DNA from: Echria macrotheca
Taxonomy: Eukaryota > Ascomycota > Sordariomycetes > Sordariales > Schizotheciaceae
DNA: 64,000 bases
Reading direction: 5' to 3'
NCBI GenBank assembly: GCA_030411725.1
Contig: MU839838.1
Coordinates: forward strand, 744,001-808,000
Below are positions 34,628 through 46,100 of this stretch, one piece after another. The position numbers and the translations under genes were made by a program. Positions within the stretch are counted from its first letter, which is position 1. The number at the start of each line of letters is the position of its first letter. Under the pieces are notes generated by a model. It was not told the DNA's origin. It made no database searches and was given only the letters and a program-made list of their open reading frames with translations.

Positions 34628-34725
34628 GTAGGCACGCATGTGCTATACCACCTAGAAGAGGGACCGCTTACCCCCTCAAGGGGTGGAAGCCTTCGGCTTT
34701 TTACGATTTAAGACAAACAATAATA
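34628..34725 (+). repeat. Dispersed ~90-base repeat, copy B
   Basis: Matches the copy at 13110-13198 from GTAGGCAC to AATAATAT. The central hairpin here is AAGCC-TTCG-GGCTT-like (AAGCCTTCGGCTTTTT), with a TTCG loop and a T run after it. Differences between copies are mostly C/T and G/A transitions. Confidence 0.7.
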
Positions 34726-35358
34726 TTTTCGAAACTCAGAGAATCGCACCAGACTGAAGCAGCTGGGCGATACATTCTTAGCATCGCAATCCGATATACT
34801 TGTAAATGTAGTTATGTGATATTCAAACTGCGTGAACCTTCCGGGTGGCGACTACACTGAGCCATGGAGCCGAATGACAAGGCTGAACCGACCCGGATGC
34901 TCAAGCTCAAAATTTCGGGTCGAGAAGGTAAGGTACCTTATGGATAAACCAGGAATTACCCGTTCACATAGGACTTATGATTCGGGCCCGATTACTCATG
35001 AAATTGGATGAATCAAAACCAAAAAGTCCAGACTCTACGGGGAACCGGGCTCACTTCCTTCCGGATATGGGTGCCGTGATAGCTTCGGCTAATACCGAGC
35101 GCCATGGCCATTTCGATATATCTCCCGGCTGTACCTGCATTCAAACGCTCTAGAACTAACGAAATCTTGATTGATGTTTCCAGGATATGAACCTGGTCAG
35201 TGACATTTTCGCCACTTGATTTTACCAGACCGTACATAGCATACCCGGTATTTAACTACGAACTTCGTATCCAATGGATATCAGCGTGCTTGGTTTCTCT
35301 CAGGTTGTTTCCTCTCCCTCCCTCCCTTAACAAACCTAAGAAACACACCAAAAAAAAA

Positions 35359-36285
35359 ATGAAGCCATCCACCACCACCCTCCTGCTCCTGGCAACTCCA
35401 GCCGCGGCAGCCTCCTGCGCAAAAACCTTCCTCCAAACCGCAACCGCCTACTACCTCACCTCCCAAAAAGCCGGCTCCCCCTCTTCTCTCTCATCGCTCC
35501 TCAGCACCACCCCCAACAACTTCCTCTACCTCGAAAACAACATCCTCATCCCAGACTGGAAACGCTCGTCCCTCCTCGCGACGCCCCTTGTCATAGACTT
35601 TTCGCGGAGCATCCACGACACGACGCAATGCGCGACCTTCACCGAGCTCGTCTCCGCAACAAGCAAGCACCCCTACGTGGTGCACACGCGCATGCTCTTC
35701 GGCCCCGACCTCAGTTTGTCTCTCGTGGAAAGCGTGGTCACGGACGCGGGCGACTGGCTGTTCAACGCCACGGGCACGCTGAACCTGATCCGGGACGAGA
35801 AATGGGATCCGATCCCGTCGGGGCGGAGGGAGTCGCGCTCGAAAATTCAGGGATATGCGGATGCGTACTTTGACCGGTTCGCGAGCGCGAATGTCAGCGT
35901 GCCCTGGGGCGCGCCGTGTCTGCGCGTCGAGGGCGGGGTGGCTGTGCGCGGGGAGATGAAAACAGATAAAAACAAAAATGGGACGGCAGAAGAGTGTGTC
36001 ATGGTCTGGCCGGTGGGGATCCATGTGCCGTATCGCCGCTATGTGATTGACGAGGAGTTTGGCGCCGTGGATGTCTTTGTTGGGTTTCCGGGCTTGGATC
36101 GGACGAGGAGTGACCAGGCCGTGGCGGATAGTCATTTCTTTAGGGGCGAGGCGGGGAGGATTAAGTACTTGCATACTGCGTCGGCGTGTTGGACGGCTGG
36201 GTGTGGGTTGAACGGGACTGTGTTTGGGAGGAGGAGTTTGGGGGGTGGGAGGGTGCCGAGACAGCCTACGAGGAGGTTGTCTTGA
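35359..36285 (+). CDS. Secreted DUF8021-like protein
   Basis: A single-exon gene of 308 residues whose ATG follows an A-rich leader. The N-terminus MKPSTTTLLLLATPAAAASC is a signal peptide with probable cleavage after the Ala run. The body resembles secreted fungal proteins of the DUF8021 type: a YLENNILIPDWKRS segment, then IDFSRSIHDTTQCATFTELV and KHPYVVHTRMLF, then a domain with DWLFNATGTLN. There are several N-glycosylation sequons (NAT, NVS, NGT) and six or more cysteines. The C-terminus is basic (GGRVPRQPTRRLS) with no GPI-anchor signal. No catalytic residues can be named, and the function of the family is not established. It is flanked by two small secreted-protein genes. Confidence 0.82.
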   Translation: MKPSTTTLLLLATPAAAASCAKTFLQTATAYYLTSQKAGSPSSLSSLLSTTPNNFLYLENNILIPDWKRSSLLATPLVIDFSRSIHDTTQCATFTELVSATSKHPYVVHTRMLFGPDLSLSLVESVVTDAGDWLFNATGTLNLIRDEKWDPIPSGRRESRSKIQGYADAYFDRFASANVSVPWGAPCLRVEGGVAVRGEMKTDKNKNGTAEECVMVWPVGIHVPYRRYVIDEEFGAVDVFVGFPGLDRTRSDQAVADSHFFRGEAGRIKYLHTASACWTAGCGLNGTVFGRRSLGGGRVPRQPTRRLS

Positions 36286-36441
36286 TGTTATTTTTTGAGA
36301 ACTTGCGGTGGCAACGGCCTAACATGTTATCACCGTATAATTTGAGTTGTTCGAGTCACAGATATTTTCTGTAGCTTGCACGTCAATGGACAATGTCTTT
36401 TCTTTGAATTTCCACATTATGACCTAGACGGACACCAACTC

Positions 36442-36994
36442 CTAGTGCCCGTTGACAATGTCGCCAACAAGACTAAAGCGTAAGAGCGTCAGCAAATAGT
36501 CCAGAATCTCGGTGGCAAAACTTACAAACTTCCAATCGCACATCCCGGCACAGGAACAAAGCAGTGCGTGTCCCTCTGGATGGTCGACGACGACCCCTGG
36601 CAGTCGACGTTGCAAAACGTAATCACCGCCCGTGATCCGCCAAAGCTCTTGTCGATCTCGAGGCGCTGCCAGTCTGTCCCGACGGGAGCGCTGTAGCAGT
36701 TGCCGGTTGTACCTTGAAGCCTAGGTGCGCAACAGGTCATCAGCCCGAGGTGTGAAAAGGGATGTCAACAAATGCACATACGGATCCAGGTTGTTACGTG
36801 GCCAAGTGCTGATGGCCGGGGAGCTGTGGTCGCAGTTTGCAGGATAGTCTTGTCTGTGTTGGTTATCAAGTTTTAAATAGGTGGGCGGAGGAAAGCATAC
36901 AGAACCGGTAGCGGAAGTCAATCTCTGCAGACTCGGCGGCATAGCCGCCCGTCACGGCAGCGATGATCAAGAGGACACACTTCAGGGCCGACAT
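36442..36994 (-). CDS. Small secreted protein, 128 residues
   Basis: Four exons (36901-36994, 36782-36848, 36526-36720, 36442-36472) give 128 residues. Donors are GTATGC, GTATGT and GTAAGT. The acceptor at 36849 was preferred over CAG at 36854 because it continues the Cys-containing frame (YYPANCDHSSPAISTWP). A signal peptide is visible (MSALKCVLLIIAAVTGGYAA). The mature part has about six cysteines (PANCDH, TGNCYSAP, TFCNVDC, THCFVPVPGC). No domain is recognised. The exon model is hand-built, and the last 10-codon exon is the least certain. It lies tail to tail with the DUF8021-like gene. Confidence 0.7.
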
Positions 36995-37625
36995 GGTACG
37001 GTCAACGTTTTATACTCGAGATAAATACAGGAGATGCAGTGAACGAGAAACTTAGCAATGAACCGCTTCCAGGGCAGTCTCTACTCTAATATATCTGTAT
37101 TCGACGCACATATTCACTCTCTGTTCATCACAGCGCAGTAAGGTAGGCAGAAGCATATAGCTAAACAAAGCAATTCTCTTTGCACCAGGCTGAATACGCC
37201 CCCAGATGAAGAAGGATCCAGGCAGTACGAGTTTTAGAGAGTCGGTCAGGGACCGGCATGTCGCTTCATATAGGCGAGCATCGGGAGAGCAACGACCCCG
37301 CCTCGTTTTAGTTCGCAGGATTGGGCGCCATTTACATGTTTCCGTCTTCCTGCTATACACTGCATACAAACGGCCAAAACGTTTCCTTGTCAGAAATACA
37401 CTACGATTCTGCAACGTGTTGTGTTGCTCGAGTTTTGTAGTGCCGATACCGTGCGAGCGAGAATCTGAGCACCCTCTTACTCGTGCTGTGGGGTTTCCAT
37501 CTCAGGGAAGATTTTGTGTTAGCCGGCGCCGCCTCTTCGTCGAGTGTCGCATAAGTTTAGCTGATGCCTCCATCTGTGCTATTCTACCCAAGAGACTACA
37601 CAAATCCACACCAAGCTTCACACTA
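36995..37625. other. Intergenic, no gene recognised
   Basis: Open stretches on both strands (for example 37206-37655, plus) match nothing. Promoter of the small secreted gene plus the decayed 3' flank of the helicase-like remnant. Confidence 0.45.
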
Positions 37626-38102
37626 CTATTCCCAGCTATTCTCTTCATCTGCTAACGGAGGTTGGAAAGTCTTGTTTAGTTTGTCCTCAGCGATTTGCTC
37701 CGCCTTCCTTATAGCCATAGGCGATACAGTACCTATTAATGACCTCCTCTTCGTCAAAGGCGTGTTCGTAAGAAGCTCGTCGTAGTTGCCCGCAGCCAAC
37801 CAGGGCATGAGGATAAACCCCTTGGAATCGGTAATCCCGTACTGGGCCAGCGTGGCAGATGCACCGCCCCAAGAGTCTTTAACGATAGCTTGAATCATGT
37901 GCCAGCATTGGAGTTGCCGGTTACGGAGATGTGTCGCCTCGTCACAGATCACCAAGGCAAACTTGAACTCTTTGCTCTTGGTCATATGCAAATCCATGTA
38001 GCGGATCCTGGAATGTCTGGGCTTCGTTTTGCATAGTGCCTTGGGAATCTCGGCCTCCCCACCCAGGCAACTCGTGAGAAGACGGAAGCAACTCTTAGTC
38101 AT
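37626..38102 (-). pseudogene. Helicase-like remnant
   Basis: A 158-codon frame containing EFKFALVICDEATHLRNRQL, which resembles the Walker B/DEAH region of SNF2-type fungal helicases (LVxCDEAHHLRN), with Thr in place of the usual His. The neighbouring conserved blocks, Walker A upstream and TATP-type motif III downstream, are missing, and 158 codons is far below the 600 or more of such proteins. It therefore looks like a truncated relic, possibly of a repeat-associated gene. The rest of the frame is unrecognised. A short independent protein cannot be ruled out. Confidence 0.4.
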
Positions 38103-40383
38103 TAATGGGAATTAACACGCAGGTGTACCAAATTTTGATATAAGCGTGTAGCTGACCTGAGTCCGAGCCTTACCATGAGTAGGTACGAAAGCCATTTGTA
38201 TACCTACCAAAATACGCCTCCCTTTTTGTAAGTAAGTATTTTTTTTTTTCGCAAGGAGCAAACGGTAGAACACTTACCTATAACGGCAATAAAAATTCTG
38301 ATTGAACTAAATATTGCTATCGGTAAGTGTATTCGGGTAGCTTCACCCCTTTATCAAAAGTGATGCTACTATGAAATCTCGTCTTTTTTTCTTTGTTGGT
38401 CATGAAACATAAGTACCGAGAGTTTGCCTAGATAGCTTTCAGGAACTAGATACTGAGATTTTAACCAATTGTTGGGTGACGTGACGACGGGAAACCTCTA
38501 TCTCTCCAGTCCGGATACAACACGAAAGAGAAAGCCAGTCACGTTACATCTGCGCCTGTGTGCCTACCAGCTCCATGGCCACCGTCTCAGTAAGCACCCA
38601 TCTCTGACCCTCGTATTTTTTTTTGCTCGGAAGTTACAAGTACCTACAAACCGTGATGAAGTCAGTCCGATCGTGGACTGCGAGATATGGTGCGCAAGAG
38701 AAAGAACATGCTTCGCTCGCGCAGCTCAATACATTCTTATACACAACACGAGGCGACTCCTCTCTTGCCGGTGACCTCAGGAAACCCGAGAGACCTGACG
38801 TGCCTATTGTTCGCCGCCCTCTCCGCGGCCTTGTGATTACCCCTTACGGCTTTGAACAGGCATCTGCTTAAAGAAACAACCTCGAGTTGTGGCAAAGCAT
38901 TCTCTTGCTCGTTTCCCATCGAGATTCTCACCAATCTTTGCCGAGCACTCAGACCCGCCCGAGCGGCAAGAACCGTATACGGACATCACGGCGACTCTAT
39001 TTTCCCCGTGGGGTTGCAGGGTTGCAACTCCTGTCTGACGACTGCGGGGAAACCCTTCCAGGTTGTCACCGACCGGGGAAGAACTCCAAAAAAAAAAGAG
39101 AAACCCCCCTTCACAGGTAATAAGCATCAACAAACTCCAAAACAGGTTTCGATCTTCCATATCGACAGGACAGGGAGAGACTCGCCCGTACCTACCTACC
39201 GTAACCCAGTATCCCGGTCGGCATGATAACCCATATGATCCGGGTAAAAACACTTTGCAGAAGTCAAGAAGGCAAGGTGCTTGTGCTTCTGCCTGGCTTT
39301 CCCCGGTTGAGACCGTCACCGGTATGCACCTCGCCATGTGAGGGGGTTACGTTCAGACTATAGACTAGATCTACAGAGGAAGGTCATAGGGATCTGCATA
39401 GGGTCAGGTAAGCAAAGCTAGGCAAATACAAAAGCTATGTAAGCTTGGGGCAGGCCTTTATCCGTACCCGGGTGCTTGGGTCCCGGTTAAATTGCCCTGG
39501 CCATGCTGTCAGGTCCGCCGAGAAAAAAAGACGCAGGACGGACGACCTCGACAAACCTGAGCAGGGAACCATTGACAAGACGCCGATTCGCGAGATGCAG
39601 GGGGATCATATACCGCTATGAAACCTGAACGGCCTGTTATTGCCGGGCACTTACCTTACCTCTCCATATGTCCAGGCACACCTTACGTATACGAAGTACG
39701 CATACGGTTTCCACCACCCACCGTTGTTCCCTGGCCTGGATAAAAAGGACCGGCAACTGTTAACTTCGGTAGCTGACCAGCGGGTAAGGTGTACGCAACA
39801 TAAGGTACCTACCTACAAAGCTAGGGACGACGGCCCGAGACCAAGAGCCGGGGCCTGGGGTAAAGCAGCAGCAAAAAAACATGATCCCATAAAACAAGAT
39901 GGTTATACCTCCGGATCGAGAAAAAAACGTGGGGCCCCAGCCATTCCTCCGTATGGACATCCAACTTCCGATTCGCGCGCTTGTTTTGTCTTTCGTTTTA
40001 CCTCCGCACTTTTTTACAACGACCGGCCCAATTCACACCGTACCGCACCACCGGCCGGCCGGGCCCAGCTCAGAACCCTGGAGAGTACCGAACTTATTTT
40101 GCCGCCGAACAAGGCTGGGTACCGGTAATCAATCGTCCCAAGCCGGGCAGAATGGCCCACGGGAAAAAATATGACGTTGAACCTTTCGGAATTGTATTTC
40201 CTGGACTTTTTAGATTGGGATGCGTATGTTGGGGTAGGATCGGAGAGACAAGATCGGCGGGGACCCTGATGGACTGTGTGGGATCGGATCGTATATAAAT
40301 TCCACGGAACCCATTTTTTTCGCCAGTCGTCGATGTTGAGAAAAGCCAGCAGTGCGACTTGCGAAAGTTGCCACCGTCCAACC
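38103..40383. other. 2.3 kb intergenic, no gene recognised
   Basis: AT-rich near 38.1-38.4 kb, then several short open stretches on both strands with no recognisable content. TACC-rich runs occur near 39190 and 39806. The 3' end holds the promoter of the BNR gene. Confidence 0.45.
40292..40299 (+). promoter_or_regulatory. Probable TATA box of the BNR glycosidase-like gene
   Basis: TATATAAA lies 92 bases before the ATG at 40384, a normal spacing for a fungal core promoter. Confidence 0.55.
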
Positions 40384-41677
40384 ATGGTCCGCCTCGTTCT
40401 CGCCGCCCTTGTTGCGTTGCAGGGTGCCGCTGCCGTCTTGGCAGCTCCGCCTCCGCCTCCGCCTACGGGTCCGGAGTCCTGCGCCCCGCCGGCGCCGCCG
40501 ACACCCCCCGGCCCACCTAGCGACCATGACCATCCTAGCAAGGAGCCGCGACCATGGGGCCTTTTTGTGAATAACACCATCTATCAGCCCGTGGGCAACG
40601 AGAGCGTGACGTATCCGCGCTACGTCGAGTTGGAGGACGGCACGATCCTGGCAACAGTATCCATGTTCGGCCGGACACCGGCTGTGTTCCCCATCTTCGA
40701 GAGCAAGGACGGCGGCGCCAGCTGGACGCACGTTTCCGACCTGACCGACCAGGTCAACGGCTGGGGCTTCTCGGCACAGCCCGCACTCGCAGAGCTGACG
40801 GCGCCCCTGGGCGGGTTTCCTGCCGGGACCGTCCTGGGGGCTGGCAACAGCTGGAGCGACAACGGAACGCGCATCGACTTATATGCCAGTACTGATCGCG
40901 CGCGCACCTGGCAGTTTGTGAGCCACATTGCCGAGGGCGGGCGGCCGAATACCACCAACGGGGCGACGCCCATATGGGAGCCGTATCTTTTGTGAGTTTG
41001 TCCCAGGAAAAGAAAAATAACAAAGATTTCTGACTGACTGATGATAAAACAGGTTCTATGAAAACTCCCTCGTCGCCTACTACTCAGACCAGCGTGACCC
41101 CAAGCACGGCCAGAAGCTGTCCCACCAGGTTTCCAAAGACATGCGCAACTGGGACCCGCCCGTTGACGACGTCGCCTACGACGTGTACATTGCGCGGCCG
41201 GGAATGACCGTGGTCGCCTTCATCCCGCCCATCAAGAAGTGGATCCTGGTGCACGAGTTCCCGGTGGGCAACTCGAGCTCGCACGGCTCGCACTACCCCG
41301 TCTACTACCGCATCTCCGACAGCCCGCTCGACTTCCGCCTGTCCGAGGGTCTGCCGATTGTTGTGAACGACACCATCGCGCCCAATGCGAGCCCGTACGT
41401 CGTGTGGAGCCCCGTCGGCGGACCAAACGGCACCATTGTCGTGAGCGACGCCGATAACCCGCAGGTGTATACGAACCGGTTCGGTGGTGCGATTGACAAG
41501 TGGGAGCGCAACGAGACGCCGGCGGGCGCGACGTATAGCCGTGCAATTCACATCATGGGCAGCCAGCCGGACCATTTGATGATCTTTGGCGGCGAGACGT
41601 ATGACAACATGCGCGCCGGTCTGCTGACGCCGTTCACGGCTACTGTTGTCAGTCTGACCGAGACGTTGAAGCAATGA
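40384..41677 (+). CDS. Secreted BNR/Asp-box sialidase-fold glycosidase-like protein
   Basis: Two exons (40384-40991, 41053-41677) joined across a 61-base intron (GTGAGT donor, CTGAC branch sites, CAG acceptor) give 410 residues. A signal peptide (MVRLVLAALVALQGAAAVLA) is followed by a Pro-rich linker to about residue 60. The rest has the features of a six-bladed sialidase-type propeller: YPRYVELEDGTILATVS, Asp-box SKDGGASW, a variant box STDRARTW, then IWEPYLLFYENSLVAYYSDQ and RPGMTVVAF. The last two resemble fungal BNR-repeat proteins related to GH93 exo-arabinanases, so an extracellular sugar-releasing enzyme is plausible. Substrate is not deducible, and I cannot confirm all catalytic residues by eye. 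Several N-glycosylation sequons are present. An upstream in-frame ATG at 40276 was not used because it would bury the signal peptide. Confidence 0.82.
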
Positions 41678-42246
41678 GGGGGGTAATCTGTTGAAGGCGG
41701 GAAAGAAGAAGGGGCGACAGCTGCGGTTGGATTTGGGAGGAGGGCTTTGGGTCTCGGAAAATGGATTCGACTCAAACGGAAGCTTCAAAGTTTCAATCTG
41801 TACCTACCTAGGTAGTAATACCAATATTATTTGGACCTGGTTCTAGGTGCTTGCCAATCTGCGAGAAATCAAAGACCTTGGAAGGTCGTAGTCACCCTGT
41901 ATCAGATTGGCGGAAGGACTCTTTGAAAATGTGTCTCATTTGAGAAGGAACGAGAGACCTGGAAATGGGCACATGTTAGCCGCCTTCCACACTCATTCAA
42001 CAAGTATTTCTACCCGCAAGCTTCCCACTTTTAGGAACTCAGAAACGCAAACATCGTTGCGGCCCCCAAAATTCTCTGCAACTTCCAGGCCTCACTTACA
42101 TCAGAAGCCACAGAGGTTCGTTTAGCTTTCTCTAGCTTGTCATTGCAGCCTACTGACAACAATGCCCATCAGCCATCGCAAACACAGCCGACCGTCAACG
42201 AGCCGACCGTGAACATCGCCAATCGCGAGCAAAGACCATCGCAGCC
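41678..42246. other. Intergenic
   Basis: 3' flank of the BNR gene and promoter of the next gene. It contains TACCTAGGTA at 41805-41814. No coding frame. Confidence 0.5.
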
Positions 42247-43158
42247 ATGGAACCACAAAACGTTCAGCAGCCTGCGCAGGCCCAACAGGACGCGGGTTCC
42301 AATCCAACTTCCTCTTCCCTTACCGACGCCACGGGAGGGCTTTCTATCGGAGCACCCAGAAATACCAACCCGATCGCAGACGCTCGAGTCTTCCGCAGCT
42401 TCAGAGATCTTCCCTCCAGGGTCCATCATATCTGCGACGATCTAATCAAACATTTCAACGACGCCATGACTCTCCGGTGCCCGCTGGATGTCAGGAGCGA
42501 GACCGACACGAGCTCGTCGGAGAGCGACTCGAGCGGCACGAGCTTGTTCGACGAGAATTTTTCGATCTGCGTGGACCGGACGGGACTCTGGACCCAAGTG
42601 TTCAACAACTGGGACACTACCCGTGACCTCATCCATCCTGGGTTCCCTCCGGAGCACTTCAGCATCGACTCGATGGTCGAGGTCGGCGTATATCAATATC
42701 ACGCAGGCCCGCCTGCCCCTGTCTACTTACAGCTGGATTTCAACACCCCGGAGGATATGTGGGGAACGTATACATTTTGCGACTTGCTCGGCAATACAGT
42801 CCCCGTACGCGCCGTCAAGTTCAAGGCGAACTGGAACATGAAGCGCGCGTTGGTATCAGCCGCGCTGAGATGGGACCAGGATGAGATTAACCGCGCTGCC
42901 CGGTTCAACACAGAGCTCCTTGTGTGCTGGGCCCGGTGTCGACTGGTGCATTGGATGCGTACTGCCCCTGCAGAGGCCGGCGACTGTTCGACAAAGCAGG
43001 CTTGGGGGTGGGAGGAAGAATTATCGGAGCTGGTCCAGGCTTCGGTGCCTTGTCTCAAGAAGATCCTGTTTATGACGAACGAGATGAAGGCCGCGAGGCT
43101 TACTTACAGTCGTTTAAAAATATCCTACGGGTTAAACTGCTTTGAGGACATGGCCTGA
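42247..43158 (+). CDS. Hypothetical protein, 303 residues
   Basis: An uninterrupted frame from ATG at 42247 to TGA. The first 45 residues are Gln/Ala/Ser-rich and probably disordered. A region then follows that looks folded: FRDLPSRVHHICDDLIKHFN, an acidic Ser run (TDTSSSESDSSGTS), ICVDRTGLWTQVFNNWD, VYQYHAGPPAPVYLQLDF, and a helical C-terminus with several Cys and Trp. No signal peptide, membrane segment or known domain is evident. It may be a lineage-specific protein. Codon-periodic GC and the sensible amino-acid mix support it being real. An upstream exon is possible but not needed. Confidence 0.62.
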   Translation: MEPQNVQQPAQAQQDAGSNPTSSSLTDATGGLSIGAPRNTNPIADARVFRSFRDLPSRVHHICDDLIKHFNDAMTLRCPLDVRSETDTSSSESDSSGTSLFDENFSICVDRTGLWTQVFNNWDTTRDLIHPGFPPEHFSIDSMVEVGVYQYHAGPPAPVYLQLDFNTPEDMWGTYTFCDLLGNTVPVRAVKFKANWNMKRALVSAALRWDQDEINRAARFNTELLVCWARCRLVHWMRTAPAEAGDCSTKQAWGWEEELSELVQASVPCLKKILFMTNEMKAARLTYSRLKISYGLNCFEDMA

Positions 43159-46100
43159 ACCACTCTCGAGGCACACTCGGTTCAAGGATATGAAGGCCCC
43201 AAGCCAGGCACTCATAGGTAATATGGATAGGAGCAGCTGCATCGAGTCTTTTTTATAGACAAGCGTCTTGAGATAGCGGAAAAGATTATTTCCTCTCGAA
43301 AACGACTCTAGACGTGACTTAATGCCTATGGTGCTTCACTTACACTTTGGATAGTACCTGAACCGAAAAGACTTCTCCTTGAAAACGGCATCTGATAGGG
43401 GTGCACCCCCCTTTTGCTACCGGTGCACCTCGGATGTGAACTGAGTAGCTGGGTACCTAGGTAGCCATGTCATGAATCTCTTGGTTCTGTCAACTCAGGT
43501 AGATAGTTGACCGCGGGCGGAAGTGGTTTCCCGATAGCTTCTGTGCGGGTCTGTATGTCTCCAGATTCCGGGGATCCCGGGGAGTGTTCAACTGGATATG
43601 GATTGTTAGTTTGATGCATTGAATGCAGCTAGTTTGCTAGACATGTTGGTTGCATCTTGGTGCTCTACACTAGCCTGGTCTCATCTACTGTGTAGGTGCT
43701 CTAGTCTGTTAAGGTGCGTGGGTCCTTGTACAAGTACTTTGTTACTTTCATAGTAAAAGGGTCTAATGCAGGAGGATATCTGATGCACTACGGTTTGGGG
43801 ATTGGGCCTCAGAACTTTTGTATCGTCTAATGTAGGCTTGGATGGTCCCCTCATGGGCAGGTGGACATTGTCACTGTCGCATAAAAATGAGTATCTACAG
43901 CGTTGGATTAAGGATTTATTTTTTTTCTGCACGACAGTCACTTACATGCCGGTGTCCATGGCAGCAAGTGATGGAGTGGGCATAGGCACAGATGATGTCT
44001 ACGGTATATCACGACGAATATGACGGAATACACTGTGCTCTATGTATCGGTAAGGGGGGAGTCAGAGATACATACGGTTCTCGAAATTCCACGGTTCGGG
44101 TTTATGGTGTACCAAACATGAGCTGACTACAATTTACGAGGATTTTACCCAAGATGATACCCAAGATGCGGGTACAGGCGGCAACAACTGCCAACAAGCG
44201 ACGGGATGGTATTCACCATTAAACGGCCGACCTACCTAGAGACTGTTCTGGCCACATATCAAAAATCCCCACGGGGAGAAGAGCATGGCCTTCCTGTTCT
44301 TGCAGACGGTGAAGTTGTTGACGTGCGAGCCTGCCCCCTGACTGTCCGGACCTACCAGGAAGGATAAACCCCAGGATCTACGCGGGACAAGTTCGCCAGC
44401 ACACACAATCACAATGAGGGGTCCCGTTCGTAACGAGCGACGCTACGCATCCGTCCGGTGTCTTGGTATGGCTCAAAATAACAACACACAGGACTCAGAA
44501 CCACACGGATCCTGGGGATTCTCTGGGAATGGGCTCGCCAGTTCGCTTCTCCGCTGCCCAACCGACCGACGACAACCACTCGTCCAGAGTTGACAAAGCG
44601 GGGACGGTGGGGTCGCGAATCGAGGCTGTGTTCAGCCGGCATGATCGGTATGACGCTTCAACGGCCCCGCAACTGGGGAGGCCGGAGCATCAGAAGAGAA
44701 AATGCGGGCGGCTTTTGTTGACCGGAGCTTACCAATGTTCGGCGCGAAGACGGGACTGCGAGGAAAAGCGAGAGCGAGCAGACTTCTGAGAGAGATGGAG
44801 TGGGAAAGCCAACTGTCTGCCTGTCGGTCTGGCTTTACTGCGACATTTTGACGCCCACTGGCGCGCGCGTTAATCAATGGATGCTTTCCGAATCGCTTCA
44901 AATAACGGGTTGCAGCTCGGTTGTTTGCTGTTGCTTCGTTTTTTCTGGTGCGAGGTCGTTTACGGATGCCACTTGTGATTGGTTTCAGCGTCGCACTGCG
45001 TCAAGCATGCCGCCGTGTGAGAGCTCGCGAACGGTCCAAGAATATCGTCGAGATGGGATGGTACAGCAGAAGAAAGCGCATCGGGATGCCTTCAATCGAG
45101 GTCGAGATCGAAAACAAGTTGTTTTTTTTCTCATGCAAAATACGCGTGATCTGGGATCTTTCGGGACGTTTGGCTGAAGCCGATGCCCAGGCTTGAGGGC
45201 TTGAAGGCTTTCGGGGCTGGTGGTGTGTGGTGGGGCAACTTCGTATTGGGGTCCCGGTGAATTGATAATGTCAGATGTCGCGTGCGTCGCTTGCGTGGCC
45301 GACGAGAATCCCGGTACGATGAAACATTGGAAGTCCCCTCGAAAGTCTTCCAGACAACAACACCGACGACAGTGATTTTGATGCCCAAGCTCAGAGCAGA
45401 GAATCTTGCTTTTACAGTTTACACGTGTGCGATCTCGACGTCCAGCTAACGCCCAGTCTCGTTTCAGGTCAAGTGGTTGCCCCGCCTCGCTGCAGGTCGA
45501 GCTCCATCTTGCTCAGCTCGCCGGGGGTGAGCCGTCTGCCAAGCCCAGAGGCTCTGTCCCACGACATCACGGTTTCGACAGAGTGAAATGCGTCAATGAA
45601 TTCGCGTGACACGACGCTGCAGCTTCATCCGTGGCAAACATCTTCAAGTCGGACCCAACGCGACCGGACGCGTCGGGTCATCCGGTGTCTGTCCCTGCCA
45701 ATGTCACCGCAAGTTTGTCATTGAGGTCGTGATAGACACTGTTAGCAGAGACGCGTAAGACAGACAGCTGAGCTAGCAGTTGGCATCGCGCGTGCGTGCT
45801 TGCGGATCTCTAGCGATCGGCGGGATCACGGCCCCTGAATTTTGGTACCTGGAAGATTTTCGAAGCCCCATCTCGCTCCAGCTGCAAGTGCGCCGGGCGG
45901 GCGAATCACAGACTGCAAGGCCATCCTCTTTTCGCGGATAAACGAGTCAATTGGCCGGTTGACCAATCAGCACCCCACGCAGCTAAGCCTAAAGTGGGCG
46001 GCTCCCAGGGACTCCCGGCTGCGAGCACCGAGACTGGCTGGCGACGTTTGGGCAGCAGGGGTGGCCAGGGATGGCAACCAGCTGCCGTTCCTGCATCCAT

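Larger units (their letters stand above)
32867..35358. other. Gene-poor, decayed region
   Basis: Contains a (CT)n microsatellite (32991-33009), AT-rich stretches, copy B of the dispersed repeat (34628-34725), and at about 33.9-34.6 kb mutually overlapping open stretches on both strands. One minus-strand stretch there reads NYAYWSPLDGQGHKGAANLA and VYVLSKVDIGRHLGAHQHQ in one frame, but stops interrupt it on each side, so it looks like a gene remnant. GGTACCTAGGA occurs at 34610-34620. Confidence 0.45.
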
